64,000 nt of DNA from Duganella levis. Its GTDB lineage: Bacteria > Pseudomonadota > Gammaproteobacteria > Burkholderiales > Burkholderiaceae_D. Below are positions 20,533-30,603 of this stretch, piece after piece. The stretch spans positions 1-64,000 of the forward strand of contig NZ_WWCT01000010.1 of NCBI RefSeq assembly GCF_009857605.1. The letters run 5' to 3'. Positions within the stretch are counted from its first letter, which is position 1, and every line of letters starts with the position of its first letter. The position numbers and the translations under genes were made by a program. The notes under the pieces were generated by a model. The model was not told where the DNA came from. It did not search any database and was given only the letters and a program-made list of their open reading frames with translations.

Positions 20533-20895
20533 TTACTTTACCTTGATGGCTTTTAATATCAGGCGCACGGCCTCTTCATGCGGAATTAATGGCCCAGGCT
20601 CGTCAAGGGCTTCCTGTATTTCGGCGTCGAGCCATCTGTCGTAGCCGTGGTCCTTTTGCAGTGGCTCGACCTCGAAGTGCTCAATACCCAAGGTTTGCAA
20701 GCGCTGGCCGACGGCTTCCAGCGCATCAAAGATCGCCACAGCCTTACCTTCCAGATCCAGCAGGGCACGATCACCCTGCTGGTCGTGGATATACACCAGC
20801 CAGCCAGCCCCCTCCGCCTGGGCGGAGACGCTGAAGTCACCGCCGGCATCGACCAGCATGCCTAGCTCAGCCGCCGCTATCGTCTGCATTTTCAT
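20533..20895 (-). CDS. probable antitoxin (RelB-like C-terminus, ParC-like N-terminal domain)
   Basis: A 120-residue acidic protein encoded directly before the toxin, with a GGAGG ribosome binding site. The C-terminus (YDRWLDAEIQEALDEPGPLI, then PHEEAVRLILKAI) has the pattern of the toxin-wrapping segment of RelB/ParD-type antitoxins. The N-terminal 80 residues (GWLVYIHDQQGDRALLDLEG, then a helix and LGIEHFEVEPLQ) resemble the ParC partition-associated family and replace the usual short DNA-binding domain. The role as antitoxin follows from gene order; the domain assignment is from memory. Confidence 0.7.
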   Translation of the reverse strand: MKMQTIAAAELGMLVDAGGDFSVSAQAEGAGWLVYIHDQQGDRALLDLEGKAVAIFDALEAVGQRLQTLGIEHFEVEPLQKDHGYDRWLDAEIQEALDEPGPLIPHEEAVRLILKAIKVK

Positions 20896-20965
20896 GATTC
20901 CTCCTGCCGATAACAGAACGAATCTAGCACACGTACCGCAACCTCTAGTTTGAACTGACTCAAAC

Positions 20966-22312
20966 TCACACGGGCATTGTTTCAGTTATTTCTATCTTGC
21001 CAATTGCATACCAGTCGACCTTGCGGGTGGCGACCATGACGGCGCCGAGGGCGGCGAACAGCAGCAGTGCGCCCAGCACCAGCGCGTTGTTCTCCGAATT
21101 CAGCAAGCCGTACAGTGCCGAGTACAGCACCACCAGCCCAGCGCCGAAGCCGGCGGCGCGGGCCCGGCTGCGCAGCACGGCGCTCAGGTAGAAGGTGATC
21201 AGGGCGATACAGGCGGCGCTGGCAATCAGGTACGACACCAGAAAGTCCAGGTGTTCAGACAGGCTGACCAGCAGCAGAAAGAACATGATCAGCGCCAAGC
21301 CTACTAATAAGTACTGGATCGGGTGGATCGGCAGCCGCTTGAGCACCTCGAACACAAAGAAGGCGGCAAACGTCAGCGCCACGAACAGCAAGCCGTATTT
21401 GGTGGCGCGGTCGGCCTGGGCGTACACATTGACCGGCTCGATGAAGCCGACGCTGAAGCTGTCCACCTGCTCATAGGCGTTGTTGGAGGCCGGCGCCGGG
21501 CCGGTGGCGATCGCCGTCAGCTGCTGCTGGGCGCTGCTGGCCATGGCCGAGATGCGCCAGCCGGCGCGGAACCCACTGTCGCTGATGGTGCGCGCTTCCG
21601 GCAGGAAGTCGCCGCTGAACTGTGGATGCGCCCAGTTCGACTCCAGGTTGACCAGGTTGTTGGTGCCGACCGGGATAAAGTGCTGACGCTGTGTCCCCGC
21701 CAGGTACAGCGAGAAGCCGAACGGCACGCTGGCGCCGGCCGCCTTCAGGTCCGCCAGGTTGATCGGCACATGCATGCCGTTGCTAAAGCCCGGCAGCCGC
21801 GAGCCATGTTCAAACTTGTATTTCTGCCCCGCCACCAGCATGGTCGGGATATCGCGGATGCCGCGTACGTCCGACACCGACAGCGAAATATAGGGCTGCC
21901 CCATGACCAGCTGCGAGTTGCCGCTTTCGCGCGTCAGGTCGGCGCTGGCCGGCAGCGTGAAATCGCCGGCAAAGCTGTGACCGCCGCTATACATCAGCAC
22001 CTGGTGGATGCCGCGATAACGCCGCTCGGTGATGATCTTGCCGGCGATCTTCAGCTCATTGGGGAACACCAGCTTGCGATGCGCCACCGTGCGCAGCTTG
22101 TCGCCGTCCTTGATCTCTTCGCTGTACGGCAGCACCAGCACCGGCCCGATCACATATTGCGCGCGCACCGAGTCGGCGGCGATGCTCTCCACCGCCGCCT
22201 CATGAAACAGCATGCGCTCCCTGATGGTGCCCTGGACCATCATCAACGGCAGGCCGATCAGCAGCATCAGCGCGACAATGATCAGGGATTTTTGAAACAG
22301 CTCTTTTTGCAT
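20966..22312 (-). CDS. creD: inner-membrane protein CreD
   Basis: A 448-residue protein. An N-terminal helix (SLIIVALMLLIGLPLMMVQG) is followed by IRERMLFHEAAVESIAADSV, a large periplasmic domain (about 40-310, with VLVLPYSEEI, RYRGIHQVLMYSGGHSFAGD and YEQVDSFSVGFIEPVNVY), then five or six helices (FVALTFAAFFVFEVLKRL, PIQYLLVGLALIMFFLL). These are CreD signatures. CreD belongs to the CreBC regulon and affects envelope integrity and beta-lactam tolerance in other bacteria. It follows creC by 73 bases. Confidence 0.93.
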   Translation of the reverse strand: MQKELFQKSLIIVALMLLIGLPLMMVQGTIRERMLFHEAAVESIAADSVRAQYVIGPVLVLPYSEEIKDGDKLRTVAHRKLVFPNELKIAGKIITERRYRGIHQVLMYSGGHSFAGDFTLPASADLTRESGNSQLVMGQPYISLSVSDVRGIRDIPTMLVAGQKYKFEHGSRLPGFSNGMHVPINLADLKAAGASVPFGFSLYLAGTQRQHFIPVGTNNLVNLESNWAHPQFSGDFLPEARTISDSGFRAGWRISAMASSAQQQLTAIATGPAPASNNAYEQVDSFSVGFIEPVNVYAQADRATKYGLLFVALTFAAFFVFEVLKRLPIHPIQYLLVGLALIMFFLLLVSLSEHLDFLVSYLIASAACIALITFYLSAVLRSRARAAGFGAGLVVLYSALYGLLNSENNALVLGALLLFAALGAVMVATRKVDWYAIGKIEITETMPV

Positions 22313-22385
22313 GACGATTCCTCTGGTTGAAAGTGCAACCAGTCTAGAAAATCACTATGCGTTGTTGATGCGTTCTGTGTGAAGT

Positions 22386-23806
22386 CTACAAAGCCAGCGG
22401 CAATGGCAGGCGCAACGCCGCGCGGCAGCCGCCCTCTTCCGCGTTGGTCACGCTGACCGAGCCGCCATGCAGCGCCGCCACTTCGCGCACGAACGGCAGG
22501 CCCAGCCCGGTGCTCTTGGCGCCGCCCGGACGCGGAAGCGAGTAGAAGCGCTCGAACAAGCGCGCCGCCGCGTATGGCGGAATGCCGGGGCCGCTATCGG
22601 TGATGCTGATGACGGCGTCGGCTCCATCGCCGGCCAGCGCCAGCCGGATCGTACTGCCGGACGGCGCGAAGCCGATAGCATTGTCGAGCAGATTGCCGAG
22701 CGCCTGCCGCAGCAGCAATCCATCGCCTTGCACCTGCAGCGGCGCGGGTGGCAAGTCCAGTTGCACTTGCACTGCGCGCGCCTGCAACTGGCTGGCGGCG
22801 TCGGCCACCACCTGGCGCAGCAGCGCATCCAGCGCCAGCGGTTCGGCCGCATCCAATCCCTGCTGCTGCTCCACGCGGACCAGCGCCAGCAGCTTGTCGA
22901 TCAGCTGCTTCTGGCGCGCGTTCTGGCTCAGGATGTTGTCGAGGAAGTGACGGAACTCCTCGCGCGGCATGTCTTCCGACAGCAACTCGGCCGAGCCCTG
23001 GATGGCGGCGATCGGGCTTTTCAGTTCGTGCGCCAAGGTGTGCATCAACTGCTCGGCGTATTCCTTGCCTTCCAGCCGCGTGCGCATCGCATGCAGCGCC
23101 TGCGCCAGCGTGCCGATTTCGTTATTGCCCAGCGCAGGCGGCACCGCCTTGCGGCCAGCTTCGACGTCGGCCACGTAGCGCATCAGCTGGCGCAACGCGC
23201 GCGCCAGCCACCACGCAAACGCCAGGCCGATCAGCAGCGACAGCACCAGCAGCAGCGTGCCGCGTTGCAGGATCTTGCGCTGGCTGCGGTCGACAAACGC
23301 CTGCACGCTGGCGATCGGCTTGGCCACCGTCAGCACGCCGATGATGCGGTCGCCGTCGCGCACCGGCGCGGCCACGTACATGACGGTGCTGCGGTCGTCG
23401 CCGTCCACGCTGCGGGTGCTGCGGGCGCCGTACTTGCCTTGCAGCGTCAGGTAGACGTCGTTCCAGCGCGAATAGTCCTGGCCGAGCGCCAGGTTGGCGG
23501 AATCGTAGATGACGACGCCATGCACGTCGGTGATGTAGATACGGAAGTCCAGCTTGCGCTTGGTGACGCCGCCGATCTTGACTTCGATATTGCGGCGCGC
23601 GTAGTTCTCGACGTTGGCCAGCGCCGGCACACCGTTGCGCAAATCGCCTGCCACCACGCCGGCCAGCAGTTCGGCGGTATCGACCAGCGTGTCTTCCAGC
23701 GTCGAACGGACGCCGGGTTTGACTTCGGCCACGAACACGTTCAGCAGGAACCAGGCGGCCAGGCCGACGATCAGGAAATAGCCCAGCAGGATGCGCAGGC
23801 CGATTT

Positions 23807-23810
<4 letters not shown>
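22386..23810 (-). CDS. creC: sensor histidine kinase CreC
   Basis: A 474-residue membrane kinase: first helix near residues 4-26 (RILLGYFLIVGLAAWFLLNV), periplasmic sensor to about 180, second helix (TLLLVLSLLIGLAFAWWLAR), HAMP, then the H-box MHTLAHELKSPIAAIQGSAE and the ATP-binding N, G1 and G2 boxes (NLLDNAIGFAPSG, DSGPGIPPYAAARLFERF, GLGLPFVREVAALHGG). It partners with creB; their genes overlap by 4 bases. Confidence 0.93.
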
Positions 23811-24493
<683 letters not shown>

Positions 24494-24529
24494 GGAAGAC
24501 AACTGTAACGCGAATCATACCGGCGGGGC

Positions 24530-24567
24530 AAAAAAAAACCGCCCCAGCGGCGAGCGCTGGGGCGGTT
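24530..24567 (-). terminator. intrinsic terminator after the 897-residue TonB-dependent receptor
   Basis: AACCGCCCCAGCG and CGCTGGGGCGGTT form a 13-bp stem with a 5-nt loop (24537-24567), followed on the minus strand by a run of nine T residues. Separates the receptor from creB. Confidence 0.93.
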
Positions 24568-24583
24568 TCATGACGACGCTGGA

Positions 24584-27277
24584 TCAGAAGGTGTAGCGCG
24601 CGTTGACGTACGCGTAGCGGCCGACGGCGTCCGACAAACCCTGCACATAGGTGTTGACGTAGGCGCTGTTGGCGTACACCAGGCCTTTGTCGAACACGTT
24701 GTTGACGCCGATGTTCAGCGTCAGCTTCTCATTCGCCTTCAGCGTGTAGTTCAGGTCCCACACCGTGTACGAACCGATGCGTGCCTGGGTCACCGCCGAA
24801 TCCTGCTCATGGGTAGGATCGTCGATGTTCAGCGTGCCGGCGGCGGTGCGCGCGGTCATGGCGAACTCGCTGACGCCGTACTCATACGAGGTGCGGAACG
24901 AGTTGTTCCAGCGCGGGTGATAGACGCCGCCCAGACGGCTGGTCGGCTCCTGGCCCGGAGCGATGCTCTGGTCGTAGGTCAGCGTGTGGTTGTTCACTTC
25001 GCGGAAATGCAGCTTGCCGTAGTTGCCCAGCGCCAGGTCGTAACGCACATCCAGGTCGAAGCCGGAGATGGTGGTCTTGCCGACGTTGCTGAACGGCGTG
25101 GTGACGCTGTTGATGCGCCCCTTGTTCAGGCCCGGATGGGTGGCTTCCAGCGCAGCGTTGCGAGGGTCGCGGCCGATCAGCGCGGCAAAGCCGGGAATGC
25201 TGTCCTCGTTATCCACGATGTACTGCGCATCCAGCGCCTGGATGGTGTCGCGCTGGTGAATGCCATACCAGTCCAGCGACGCCACCAGTTCCTTGACCGG
25301 CTGCAGCACGATGCCGGCCGAGTAGTTGCTGGCTTTTTCCGCCTTCAGGTTCGGATTGCCCTTCAGGTAGTCTTTCGGGCTATACGAACATTGTGCGCCG
25401 ACATAGCCGAGCGGACCGCAACGGGCCCAGTCGGCGACGGTGGCATAGGCGGTGGTGACCGAGCCGATTTCCGGCAAGGTCGGCGCCTTGAACGAGGTGG
25501 TGGCCGAACCGCGCAGCAGCACCTTGTCGCTCGGACGCCAGGCCAGCGCCAGCTTCGGATTCCAGGTGGTGCCGAAATCGCTGTAATGGTCGCCGCGCAG
25601 CGCGACCTGGGCGTCCAGGTTGGTCAGCACCGGCACCGCCAGCTCGCCGTAGATCGAATACAGATTGCGCGAGGCCTTGCTGCTGGTGGCGCCGTAGTCG
25701 ACGATGTTGCCCAGCGCGGTTTGCGGATCGGCGACGTCGTCGATCGATTCGTGGCTGCCCTGCGCGCCCCAGGCGAAACCGACCGGGCGGCCCTGCCAGC
25801 TGAACAGATCGGCCGTGCTCATCTTCCACTCGGCCACGCCCAGTTCGGAAGTGGCGTGGTGGTGCATGGTGTACATCATCGGCGACACCACGCTCATCGG
25901 ATTGGCCGGGTTGAACGGGTCATAGCCGCCGGTGCCGGCCAGGCCTTGCGTGACCAGCTGGTCAGACACGTCCTTCAGCACGGCGTTGCTGGTGTCGTCG
26001 CTCAGCTTGCTGCGGTTGAGATTGAGCGCGAACTCGCTATCCCAGCCATAGACCTTGCCGCGCCAGCCCGCCACCACGCGCTGCGTATTGTTGGTGATGG
26101 TCTCGACCTGGTGGCCGGCCTCGGTGATGGCGTGGAAGATCTGCAGCCGGTCGCCCGGCGTGAAGCCGTAGGTGTCGTCGGTCGGTCCCGGCAGGCCCAG
26201 CACGCCCGGATTGGTGGTGCCGTCGGTCGGCGCCAGCAGCGCGCTGTCAAAGCGTGGATAGCCTTGCTGATAGGTCGACTTGTTGTGGTTCAGGCCCAGT
26301 TCCAGGAACAGTTCGTCGCCGCCGTTGAGACGCTTGGTGACGATGGTCGAAATGCCGGCGCGCGAAATCGACGGCGTCAGCTGGGTGGTGGGGGTGGTAA
26401 AGCAGACCTGGTCGCCGGTGCCTTCGGCAATTCCTACCGTGCCCTTGCAACCAGGGATGGCGTAGCCTGGTTCGCCGTTGTCGTAGTCGCGCACATAGCC
26501 CTGGAACTGGGTGGAGGCGCGGTTGTCGGTGCCGCCGAAACGGCGGTAATCCGGCACGGCGAAACCATCATGCTTGTTGCTCAGCAAAGAGTTACGGCGG
26601 AACAGATCGACCGTCATCAGGACGTTGTAGCCATCCTTGTCGAGATCGCCCCAGCCCTTGGTCAGGCTGGCGTTGCCGCTGCTGCCGTCGCCCTTGACGT
26701 TGCCGCCCAGGTTGGCGCTGGCTTCCATGCCCTGGTAGTTGCTGCGGGTCTTGAAGTTGATCACGCCGGCCACCGCGTCGGAGCCGTAAATCGCCGAGGC
26801 GCCGTCACGCAGAATCTCGACCGACTCCAGTGCCGCCAGCGGGATGTTGTTGAGGTCGACAAAGCTGTTTTCGGCGCCGTTGGCGAAGCCGTAGTTGGCC
26901 AGGCGGCGGCCGTTCAACAGGATCAGGGTGTACTTGGCGTCCAGGCCGCGCAGCGACACCGAGCTGGCGCCGCCGGCAAACGAGTTGTAGCTGTTGCCGT
27001 CGAGCGCCACGCTGACCGAGGGCAGCTTGCTCAACAGCTCGACCACGGTCGAGGCGCCGCTCTTGTCGATCTGGGTGCGGTTGATGACCTCCACCGGGGT
27101 CGCGCCTTCGCCGGCGATGCGGGCGATGTTGGAACCGGTGATGATCACCTTGGGCGGATCGGCTGGCGTGGCATCGCCGGCCGTTTGCGCATGGGTGTTG
27201 GAAGTGAATAATGTCGCGCCCGCCAGCAGGCTCAATGCCAGGCGAACGGAACGAACGGACTGCTTTTCTTTATGCAT
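24584..27277 (-). CDS. TonB-dependent receptor (897 residues, substrate unknown)
   Basis: Signal peptide (SVRLALSLLAGATLFTSNTH, AQ). The plug domain has PKVIITGSNIARIAGEGATP, VVELLSKLPSVS, VSLRGLDAKYTLILLNGRRL and VEILRDGASAIYGSDAVAGV. The barrel ends in YAYVNARYTF with the terminal Phe needed for assembly. This plug type (ITGSNI, LNGRR, RDGASAIYGSDA) is common in Oxalobacteraceae, Xanthomonadaceae and Sphingomonadaceae and is linked to oligosaccharides or peptides more than siderophores, but I cannot name a ligand. There is no energising or enzyme gene beside it. Two palindromes upstream (27375-27426) may be operators. Confidence 0.9.
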   Translation of the reverse strand: MHKEKQSVRSVRLALSLLAGATLFTSNTHAQTAGDATPADPPKVIITGSNIARIAGEGATPVEVINRTQIDKSGASTVVELLSKLPSVSVALDGNSYNSFAGGASSVSLRGLDAKYTLILLNGRRLANYGFANGAENSFVDLNNIPLAALESVEILRDGASAIYGSDAVAGVINFKTRSNYQGMEASANLGGNVKGDGSSGNASLTKGWGDLDKDGYNVLMTVDLFRRNSLLSNKHDGFAVPDYRRFGGTDNRASTQFQGYVRDYDNGEPGYAIPGCKGTVGIAEGTGDQVCFTTPTTQLTPSISRAGISTIVTKRLNGGDELFLELGLNHNKSTYQQGYPRFDSALLAPTDGTTNPGVLGLPGPTDDTYGFTPGDRLQIFHAITEAGHQVETITNNTQRVVAGWRGKVYGWDSEFALNLNRSKLSDDTSNAVLKDVSDQLVTQGLAGTGGYDPFNPANPMSVVSPMMYTMHHHATSELGVAEWKMSTADLFSWQGRPVGFAWGAQGSHESIDDVADPQTALGNIVDYGATSSKASRNLYSIYGELAVPVLTNLDAQVALRGDHYSDFGTTWNPKLALAWRPSDKVLLRGSATTSFKAPTLPEIGSVTTAYATVADWARCGPLGYVGAQCSYSPKDYLKGNPNLKAEKASNYSAGIVLQPVKELVASLDWYGIHQRDTIQALDAQYIVDNEDSIPGFAALIGRDPRNAALEATHPGLNKGRINSVTTPFSNVGKTTISGFDLDVRYDLALGNYGKLHFREVNNHTLTYDQSIAPGQEPTSRLGGVYHPRWNNSFRTSYEYGVSEFAMTARTAAGTLNIDDPTHEQDSAVTQARIGSYTVWDLNYTLKANEKLTLNIGVNNVFDKGLVYANSAYVNTYVQGLSDAVGRYAYVNARYTF

Positions 27278-27374
27278 TTTAAATGGCTCCCGATTTGCAC
27301 GGCCGTGGTCGGCCGCATGACAAAGCCCTGCGACTGGTTCTCAGCAGCGGGGTGATTTCAGTCTGCACGGCGCC

Positions 27375-27426
27375 TGTAAAATTTACAAAAGAAACGTTGT
27401 TTGATTTGTATCTGGTATATACAAAT
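27375..27426. promoter_or_regulatory. two palindromes upstream of the 897-residue receptor, candidate operators
   Basis: TGTAAA-A-TTTACA (27375-27387) and ATTTGTAT-CTGGTAT-ATACAAAT (27404-27426; 8-bp arms) lie 98-149 bases upstream of the receptor start in an AT-rich patch. Both resemble GntR-type (FadR/HutC-like) half-site layouts. No regulator of that type is in the window. Confidence 0.45.
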
Positions 27427-27495
27427 GGGGGCTTTTACAACACAAAAACCAGCTCTCACAGAGTGGAAGCGGCTACATGGTTTCTTTCTCCACAT

Positions 27496-27530
27496 AAAAA
27501 AAATGCCGCCCAGTTTGCACTGGGCGGCAT
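27496..27530 (-). terminator. intrinsic terminator after the 930-residue TonB-dependent receptor
   Basis: ATGCCGCCCAGT and ACTGGGCGGCAT form a perfect 12-bp stem with loop TTGC (27503-27530), followed on the minus strand by eight T residues. Confidence 0.95.
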
Positions 27531-27571
27531 GCGAAGGCATCACCCGGCAGCGCCGGGCAAGCACAACTACA

Positions 27572-30364
27572 TTAGAAGAACTTGTAGCTGGCGGTCAGGC
27601 CAATGCGACGGAACTGTGGCTGGTAGCCATCACGCCATTGGACTGGTGCGTCTTTCGACAGCACGTTGTCGATGTACAGCGCCAGCGTGGTGTTCTTGAT
27701 CGCCGAGTAGGTCAGGTTGTAGTCGACCGTGGTGTTGCTGCCGACGCGGCCGCAGGTGTCGACATAAGCCGCTGCAACGTTGTTGGTGACGCAGTAGGTC
27801 GGCGACGACAGGCTGTTGTTGCTGTAACCACTGGCGTAATTGATGGTCATACCGTGGTCGAAGGCGCCGTTTTTCAGGCTACCGCGCAGCTTGGTGTTCA
27901 GACGGCCTGCACCCAGGTCGTACGTGCCGGCCATGTTGGTGTCATACGCGTTGTCGGTCTGGCTGAACTGCTGGTATTTCCACAGGTAGCTGCCTTCCAG
28001 TTTCAGGCGAACCTGACCCAGGGCGGTGTTGAAACGACCCGAGGCGTCGAAGTCGAAGCCCGAAGCACGGGTCTTGCCACTGTTGACGTATGGGTTGTAC
28101 AGCAGGCCGATGGCGCCAACGCCGCCGAAGTTCAGCGTGTTGCCTGGTACGTACTTGTTCACCAGCGAGTAGAACAGATTGTCCGACGCGGTGTTGTCTA
28201 CGCGGACCAGCTGGCCAGCTGGCAGGCTGGCTTCGCCGCGCAGGATGTCCGAGGTCGCGCGGGTGCCGATTTCGTCCTTGCGCTCGATGTGGAAGTAGTC
28301 CAGTGCCACGTTCCAGTTCTTGATCGGCTCCCAGACTGCGCCGACGGTGATCGAACGCGAGGTTTCCGGTTTCAGGTCCTTGTTGGCGGACACGAAGGTC
28401 GGGATGCCAGCCAGGCAGTCGGCATTTTGCAGGGCGTTGCCTTGCGCCTTGTCGGCGCTGGTGGCGCCGGCAGCGTTCTGGACCAGCTTGTTCAGCGCGC
28501 TGGCGGTCGAGCAACGACGTGGGTCGCTGATGCTGGTGGCGAACGAGCTACGGCCCAGGCCGTTACCGGTTTCCACGATGTTCGGGGCGCGGAAGCCGCC
28601 CGAGACGGTGGCGCGCAGCAGCAGGCTGTCGGTGGCGTTGACGCGCAGACCCAGTTTCGGCGAATAGTGCACGTCGCTGTTGGTCGATTTGTCGGCACGC
28701 ACAGCAGCGCTCAGTTCAACACGCTTGATCACCGGGATGGTCGCTTCGGTGAACAGTGCGTAGTGGTCCATGTTGTCGTTGACTTGCAGACCGGCGATAC
28801 CGATCAGGTCACCGCGCAGCACGTTGTCCGAGCTCGACATTTCATAGTGTTCGCGACGGATGTCGGTACCGAATGCGACGTTGACCGGACCGGCCGGCAG
28901 TTGCGCCACTTCGCCCGAGACGGTGGCATTGGCGAACGAGGTGCGCGATTTGCCTTTGGTGGTACGGACCGGGAACATCGAGTCCAGCAGCGTGTAGCTG
29001 TTCTGGCCGCCGAACTTGTAGGTACCGTTGACGATGGCGTTGGTGTAACCGGCGGCGCTGGCGGCGCGGGTGGCCTTGGTCGCTTCCGAGCTCATGTAGC
29101 CAACTGCCGATTTCCAGTCCCAACCGGACAGGTCGCCGTTCAGGCTCAGCATGACGCGCGACTGTTCGGATTCGGTGCGGTTGAAGTTGAAGCCGTTGCC
29201 GGTGTCAGCAAAGCGGGCGCGGAATTCGACCGGCGTGCTGTACGGGTTGTTGGCGTGGCCAACTGGCAGCTTCGGATAGAAGAACGGGCCGACCATCTTG
29301 CCGTCGATCGCGTTGTACCAGGTGCTCGACGAGGTGGTCGGCTGCACGGCGAACGGGGCGACGATGTAATCGTTGCTGGCGGCGGCGTTGGTGATTTCCA
29401 GGTTGGCGTCAATCGACTTGCCAATGCGGAAGTGGGTGTTGCTGGCCAGCGCGTAACGCTTGGCGTTGGTGGTCAGGCCGGTGACTGGCAAGATGTTGTA
29501 TTTGCACAGCTTGTCTTTTGGATCGATGGCATCGGCCGGGCAGCCTGGCGCGGCAACGTAGTTGTTGGCGTTCAGGTACAGGTTACCGGTTGGCGAGTAA
29601 ACGCTTGGCGCATCCCAGGTCGAGCGGCCCGGGGTCAGGCGGTGCCAGTCCGGGTAGTTGCTCTGCAGGTCGCCGGTGCTGTAGCCGTCGCTCTTGTAGC
29701 CTTCATAGGTCAGGTAGGTGTTGAAACCGTTGGTGTCAACGTCGCCCCAGCCGATGATGCCGGAAATGCTGCGGTTACGCTGGTCCTTGAACTTTTCCGA
29801 TTCTTTGTAGCTACCGGTCAGCTTGGCGCCTTCGAAATCCTTCAGCAGGATGATGTTGATCACGCCGGCGATGGCGTCGGAACCGTAGATTGCCGATGCG
29901 CCGTCTTTCAGGATCTCAACGCGCTCGATGGCCGACGCTGGGATCGCGTCCAGGTTGGTGAAGTTTTGCTGGGCGTTATCCGCCAGGCCGTATTCCGAGA
30001 TGCGCTGGCCGTTGACCAGCACCAGGGTGGCAACCTTGCCCAGACCGCGCATGCCGACGCCGGAGGAACCGGTCGCGAAGCTGCCCGAGCTGCTCGATGC
30101 CGAGCTGATGTCGGTGCTGATGGCGGACGACGAGTTCAGGATGCCCAGAACGGTGGTCTGGCCGGTACGCGCGATGTCTTCGCGGGTCAGGACCTGCACC
30201 GAGCCAGCGGCCTCGGCTTCGGTACGCTTGATGCTGGAACCGGTAATGGTGACGCGTTGCAGCTTGCTGTCGTCAGCGGCTGGCGCTTCTTGCGCGATAG
30301 AATATTGCGAAAATGCTACGCCCAGCGCCATAGCGATGGCGCTTTTTTTCATGGTGTGTTTCAA
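27572..30364 (-). CDS. TonB-dependent receptor (930 residues, substrate unknown)
   Basis: Signal peptide MKKSAIAMALGVAFSQYSIA, then a plug with LQRVTITGSSIKRTEAEAAG, VGMRGLGKVATLVLVNGQRI and VEILKDGASAIYGSDAIAGV, a cysteine pair in the first extracellular loops (GCPADAI, KLCKYN), and a barrel ending FRRIGLTASYKFF. Same general class as the preceding receptor but not a close copy. The best-placed ribosome binding site (GGGAG) is about 6 bases before a TTG at 30364 (MKHTMKK); the ATG at 30352 has no good site, so a TTG start is likely. Flanked by its own terminator downstream. Confidence 0.9.
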   Translation of the reverse strand: MKHTMKKSAIAMALGVAFSQYSIAQEAPAADDSKLQRVTITGSSIKRTEAEAAGSVQVLTREDIARTGQTTVLGILNSSSAISTDISSASSSSGSFATGSSGVGMRGLGKVATLVLVNGQRISEYGLADNAQQNFTNLDAIPASAIERVEILKDGASAIYGSDAIAGVINIILLKDFEGAKLTGSYKESEKFKDQRNRSISGIIGWGDVDTNGFNTYLTYEGYKSDGYSTGDLQSNYPDWHRLTPGRSTWDAPSVYSPTGNLYLNANNYVAAPGCPADAIDPKDKLCKYNILPVTGLTTNAKRYALASNTHFRIGKSIDANLEITNAAASNDYIVAPFAVQPTTSSSTWYNAIDGKMVGPFFYPKLPVGHANNPYSTPVEFRARFADTGNGFNFNRTESEQSRVMLSLNGDLSGWDWKSAVGYMSSEATKATRAASAAGYTNAIVNGTYKFGGQNSYTLLDSMFPVRTTKGKSRTSFANATVSGEVAQLPAGPVNVAFGTDIRREHYEMSSSDNVLRGDLIGIAGLQVNDNMDHYALFTEATIPVIKRVELSAAVRADKSTNSDVHYSPKLGLRVNATDSLLLRATVSGGFRAPNIVETGNGLGRSSFATSISDPRRCSTASALNKLVQNAAGATSADKAQGNALQNADCLAGIPTFVSANKDLKPETSRSITVGAVWEPIKNWNVALDYFHIERKDEIGTRATSDILRGEASLPAGQLVRVDNTASDNLFYSLVNKYVPGNTLNFGGVGAIGLLYNPYVNSGKTRASGFDFDASGRFNTALGQVRLKLEGSYLWKYQQFSQTDNAYDTNMAGTYDLGAGRLNTKLRGSLKNGAFDHGMTINYASGYSNNSLSSPTYCVTNNVAAAYVDTCGRVGSNTTVDYNLTYSAIKNTTLALYIDNVLSKDAPVQWRDGYQPQFRRIGLTASYKFF

Positions 30365-30603
30365 GACTACTCCCTGAAGTGATGAAAAATACTTTTAATT
30401 CGCTTCTTGGCGCAGCTGTTCTATGACAGATGTCACCTTCACGTTGTGTAACAATTTCGCACAATATTGCCGGTGTCACAAAGCAAAAATGTGCAATGGT
30501 GGTGCAATTATTAATGAATTGCCTTGTTTTTGTTGTTTTCTGGTATCACCAACAGCCGGATATACCGTATCTCTAAAGCAATAGCCCCAAATTAAATGCG
30601 GGA
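30365..30603 (-). other. AT-rich intergenic region upstream of the 930-residue receptor
   Basis: 239 bases, noticeably AT-rich. Contains an inverted repeat GCAATT-ATTAATG-AATTGC (30504-30522) that could be an operator. No -10/-35 pair stood out clearly enough to call, and no coding frame is supported. Confidence 0.4.

Noticed and set aside
20947..20966. AGTTTGA/TCAAACT hairpin at the creD stop as terminator
   Set aside because: The stem is AT-rich and touches the stop codon; no T-tract follows on the minus strand.
22313..22385. CreB-binding tag (TTCAC-N6-TTCAC) upstream of creD
   Set aside because: Only one TTCAC half is present, so I cannot call a cre tag.
27401..30382. Open frame of about 990 codons antisense to the 930-residue receptor; similar long antisense frames at 31711-34635, 24809-27211 and 3723-5849
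   Set aside because: GC-rich genes leave the opposite strand open. The antisense products are Val/Gly/Gln-rich and resemble no family, and the sense genes are clear receptors.
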